From positions 4,300,581 to 4,364,580 of the forward strand of contig NC_007645.1 in the NCBI RefSeq assembly GCF_000012985.1: 64,000 nucleotides of DNA. Reading direction: 5' to 3'. The translations under genes and the position numbers were made by a program. Under the pieces are notes generated by a model that saw nothing but the letters and a program-made list of their open reading frames with translations, ran no database searches and had not been told where the DNA came from. Below, piece after piece: positions 63,462 to 64,000 of the stretch. This DNA comes from Hahella chejuensis KCTC 2396. Its GTDB lineage: Bacteria > Pseudomonadota > Gammaproteobacteria > Pseudomonadales > Oleiphilaceae. The first letter of the stretch is position 1; every line of letters begins with the position of its first letter.

Positions 63462-63998
63462 CTATTTTTCCATCCGAGCTGCTTTCCTAATGCGTTCTGT
63501 GGACTTGTGTTGCTCTTCAACTTCTGCACAGTATTGTTCCCATTCAGCATCTTGCTCTGGCGTGGTCCATTTGAGAGGTTTAATTTCCTCACTCAACTTA
63601 GCATCAGGGTTGTTGGTACGCGCCTCTTCAAATTCCCTCTTTGCTTCAGGCGATAATTCCAAACTTACGCTATCTATTATATTTTTCGCCAATTCATACA
63701 GGGGCTTAGGATTAACGAGCTTATCCTGCTCACTAAGCTTTCCTATTGCTGACTGCTCAAAATGAAACGAAATCTCAACATAGAATTCATGCCTGATAGG
63801 AAAGGCAATATGCTTACTTCTCCAACCTCCCCGATTAGGCCCAGACAACACCTCATACGTTACACAAGGAACTGGAAGCTTCCTAACGATTTCCCAATTC
63901 ACTGGCGCATCATAGCAATTTCGGCCAAGGAGAATCTCATTTCCATACTCCGCAGTCAATGTAGACAATATAGCGCTTTCAAAGTCATGTGGATTAAA
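63462..63998 (-). CDS. Unknown protein, tandem family copy 2 (5' end outside window)
   Basis: The minus-strand frame stays open to the right edge (FNPHDFESAI before TTG 63968), so the start is outside the window. About 179 residues are visible. The C-terminal part has a charged helix (EEARTNNPDAKLSEEIKPLK and EQYCAEVEEQHKSTERIRK). It is homologous to the gene at 62405. There is no signal peptide in the visible part. A terminator follows, so the two genes need not be in one transcript. Confidence 0.6.
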   Translation of the reverse strand, partial: FNPHDFESAILSTLTAEYGNEILLGRNCYDAPVNWEIVRKLPVPCVTYEVLSGPNRGGWRSKHIAFPIRHEFYVEISFHFEQSAIGKLSEQDKLVNPKPLYELAKNIIDSVSLELSPEAKREFEEARTNNPDAKLSEEIKPLKWTTPEQDAEWEQYCAEVEEQHKSTERIRKAARMEK

Positions 63999-64000
63999 CA

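Noticed and set aside
1-64000. tRNA, rRNA and riboswitch candidates
   Set aside because: I looked for cloverleaf-like GGTTCGAATC arms and known riboswitch leaders ahead of transport and metabolic genes, and found none I could support by eye.

Overview
The window is chromosomal DNA from a gammaproteobacterium. Gene content and style (DUF6502/DUF5666 pair, hut operon with HutC, many orphan solute-binding proteins, long secreted lipoproteins, GTG/TTG starts, moderately high GC) suggest a marine Oceanospirillales member, most like Hahella. That placement is an inference from memory of the families, not a search result. I saw no rRNA, tRNA, CRISPR array, insertion sequence or prophage. The first gene (Lhr-type helicase) and the last gene (unknown family) are cut by the window edges.

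Layout. 0-2.1 kb: C-terminal part of an Lhr-like helicase, then a 39-residue membrane peptide on the other strand. 2.5-5.0 kb: an AT-richer MBOAT/SGNH pair, a likely O-acylation module. 5.3-11.9 kb: the complete four-step histidine utilisation operon hutIGUH behind its repressor gene hutC, with two perfect TGTATATACA palindromes in the hutC-hutI gap and a textbook terminator after hutH. 11.9-14.2 kb: two orphan family-3 solute-binding proteins around a small lipoprotein. 14.3-16.3 kb: a seven-copy 12-bp repeat array that forms the leader of a trypsin-like/Sel1-repeat lipoprotein protease. 16.4-19.0 kb: a persulfide/sulfite module with a metallo-beta-lactamase-fold hydrolase divergent from a BigR/SqrR-type ArsR repressor, a DUF442 phosphatase-like protein and a TauE/SafE exporter. 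19.1-24.3 kb: an M4/PKD metalloprotease, two DJ-1/PfpI-fold proteins (one a GlxA-type AraC regulator) and an ADP-ribosylglycohydrolase.

24.4-31.7 kb: MtfA-type peptidase, an unknown secreted protein, a DUF945 protein, two overlapping glycosyltransferases and an autotransporter. 31.8-38.2 kb: a vWA-domain protein, a CurA/YncB-type reductase with a divergent LysR regulator, a GlpD-like dehydrogenase and a PlsC-like acyltransferase with an unusual active-site spacing. 38.4-43.4 kb: a degenerate metallo-beta-lactamase, a pseudogene tail, the DUF6502/DUF5666 pair, a degenerate DUF442 protein, the first copy of a paralogous membrane protein, and a zinc-ribbon membrane protein. 43.5-50.5 kb: a large orphan ABC solute-binding protein, a GNAT enzyme, a SUFU-domain protein with a LysE exporter, and an operon of YHYH lipoprotein, HupE/UreJ protein and the second copy of the paralogous membrane protein. 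50.6-58.1 kb: AraC regulator, small protein, diheme cytochrome, anchored repeat protein, methyltransferase, DEDD exonuclease, a double glutaredoxin-like protein and an unknown. 58.3-64 kb: Bcr/CflA exporter, a run of four palindromes, group III truncated haemoglobin, sensor kinase, two small proteins, and two tandem related genes of unknown function in AT-richer DNA.

The strongest candidates for something new are the repeat-built leader with a MAHA-repeat upstream ORF that ends on the protease ribosome binding site, the YHYH/HupE/membrane-protein operon and its isolated paralog, and the tandem unknown family at the right edge.
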